DNA from: Candidatus Pristimantibacillus lignocellulolyticus
GTDB lineage: Bacteria; Bacillota; Bacilli; Paenibacillales; Paenibacillaceae
Length of the DNA stretch: 64,000 nucleotides
Reading direction: 5' to 3'
Assembly: GCA_023639215.1 (NCBI GenBank)
Contig: CP097899.1
Span: 627,501 to 691,500, forward strand
Below, piece after piece: positions 63,152 through 64,000 of this stretch. The translations under genes and the position numbers were made by a program. The notes under the pieces were generated by a model. It saw only the letters and a program-made list of their open reading frames with translations. It searched no databases and had not been told where the DNA came from. Each line of letters opens with the position of its first letter. Position 1 is the stretch's first letter.

Positions 63152-64000
63152 TTACTTCATAATGACAGTGCTATACGGAGGGATAGTCAAGGTCGCACCT
63201 TGCAAAAGTGCTTCATTGTTTGTTGTTTTCATAATTTCTGTAAACTCACCAAACTGAGTCGATTGATCCAATTCTGCTAACTGCACAGCATCACTCAAGT
63301 TATGAATAACGAGAACTCTTTCATCTGCAGTAGCACGTACATATTGCGTTAAACTGAAGTTACGAGTAGTTAACGTGAATTCGAATATATCACCGTTTTG
63401 TAAGGCAGGCAGTTCTTTACGCCAGCTTATGAGTTGCTTATAGTGATTCAGAATGGATGTCTTATCAGCTAATTGCTGTTCTACCGATACATGTGCATCA
63501 CCTGTATTATACTTAGCAACTTTCCAAGTTGATTGTCCAACTCCCCCTGCTTTATCCTTATACCAGATCATCGGTTCGCGTATATCCTCATCAGGTTTAA
63601 TACCTTGCATACCGATCTCCTCACCATAATACAAATACGGTGTACCAGGTAAAGTTAGTAATATGCTTGCTGCAACTTTAGCACGTTCAACTTTTCCATG
63701 AACAGCCGACATAACGCGGGTCTGATCATGATTCGTTAAGAATGGTGCATCTAGAAATTGACCATTCGAGGATTTATTGAACAATTTATAAGCTTTAACG
63801 AGCGAATACGCAAGATCACTGTCTCGCTCATCCTTTGCTGCCCCAACAATACGCTCTGCAATATCGAAGTTGAATGCAGAATCAAGTGCATTATTAAAAA
63901 ATGGAGCTACTAATGTTGAAGAATCCCAAACTTCTCCGATTAGATATACATTAGGATTAACTGCCACCATACCTGCACGGAACTCTTGCCACCACTTGAC
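63152..64000 (-). CDS. Alpha-amylase family protein (GH13), 3' part only
   Basis: The last about 283 codons of a gene that continues past the right edge; an ATG at 63970 is internal, since the frame stays open with KWWQEFRAG. Catalytic Glu is in NVYLIGEVWD; region IV Asp is in FLTNHDQTRVM. GTPYLYYGEEIGMQG is the usual following strand, and a C-terminal beta domain closes the protein. The nucleophile region lies outside the window. Probably secreted or a surface amylase, but the signal peptide is not visible. Fits the maltodextrin group upstream. Confidence 0.93.
   Translation of the reverse strand, partial: VKWWQEFRAGMVAVNPNVYLIGEVWDSSTLVAPFFNNALDSAFNFDIAERIVGAAKDERDSDLAYSLVKAYKLFNKSSNGQFLDAPFLTNHDQTRVMSAVHGKVERAKVAASILLTLPGTPYLYYGEEIGMQGIKPDEDIREPMIWYKDKAGGVGQSTWKVAKYNTGDAHVSVEQQLADKTSILNHYKQLISWRKELPALQNGDIFEFTLTTRNFSLTQYVRATADERVLVIHNLSDAVQLAELDQSTQFGEFTEIMKTTNNEALLQGATLTIPPYSTVIMK

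Overview
The window looks like chromosomal DNA of a low-GC, spore-former-type Firmicute of the Paenibacillaceae. The signs are two carbohydrate ABC importers of the MalF/MalG type, a YesM/YesN-type two-component pair, an S-layer-homology protein, a meso-DAP-type MurE, a T-box leader on argS, GGAGG ribosome sites and A/T-rich intergenic DNA. Genus and species are not determined. There is no rRNA or tRNA gene, no CRISPR array, no prophage, and no transposase gene.

Layout. 1-5.4 kb: two sugar permeases (minus), divergent from a YesM/YesN-type sensor and regulator. 5.4-9.3 kb: argS with an Arg T-box, an SDR oxidoreductase, then a tandem array of a 177-bp hairpin repeat. 9.3-16 kb: a chemoreceptor, an inositol-phosphatase-family gene, the UV endonuclease uvsE with a small partner, ddl and an amidase-domain gene. 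16-21.3 kb: aconitase and two exported proteins. 21.4-27.5 kb: an amidohydrolase, an ankyrin lipoprotein, a histidine kinase/OmpR pair and an SLH protein. A 122-bp inverted duplication flanks the kinase/regulator pair and supplies matching promoter regions to the lipoprotein and the SLH protein. 27.5-36 kb: a second chemoreceptor, an IclR regulator, a hydrolase, a zinc alcohol dehydrogenase, a methyltransferase and murE. 36-40 kb: two more hairpin repeats, then a minus-strand housekeeping run lepB-rnhA-queG-yneF-like-folE. 40-49 kb: sodA, a striking His-rich (GPGH)14 protein, a trypsin-like protease, a zinc-ribbon protein, trxB, an aldo/keto reductase, a cupin and an ArsR-type regulator with a perfect 42-bp palindrome upstream. 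49-55 kb: a beta-glucuronidase with its own ABC importer, then three hairpin repeats. 55-64 kb: an SsuD-like monooxygenase, AraC and CGNR regulators, an HPP membrane protein, and a starch/maltodextrin group (GH13 enzyme, LacI-type regulator, MFS transporter, the end of an alpha-amylase).

The most unusual content is a family of about 170-177 bp elements present at four loci (nine near-complete copies plus fragments). At every locus the same end lies 0-8 nt after the stop codon of the neighbouring gene, with the same polarity relative to that gene. The terminal arms differ between loci but largely keep pairing. This suggests selection on a folded RNA or DNA structure in 3' untranslated regions. 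I do not recognise it as a named family. The second candidate is the inverted promoter duplication around the kinase/regulator pair at 23.4-25.9 kb, which carries 11-bp-period direct repeats typical of OmpR-family sites.

All functions are assigned by reading motifs in the translated sequence. No searches were run.
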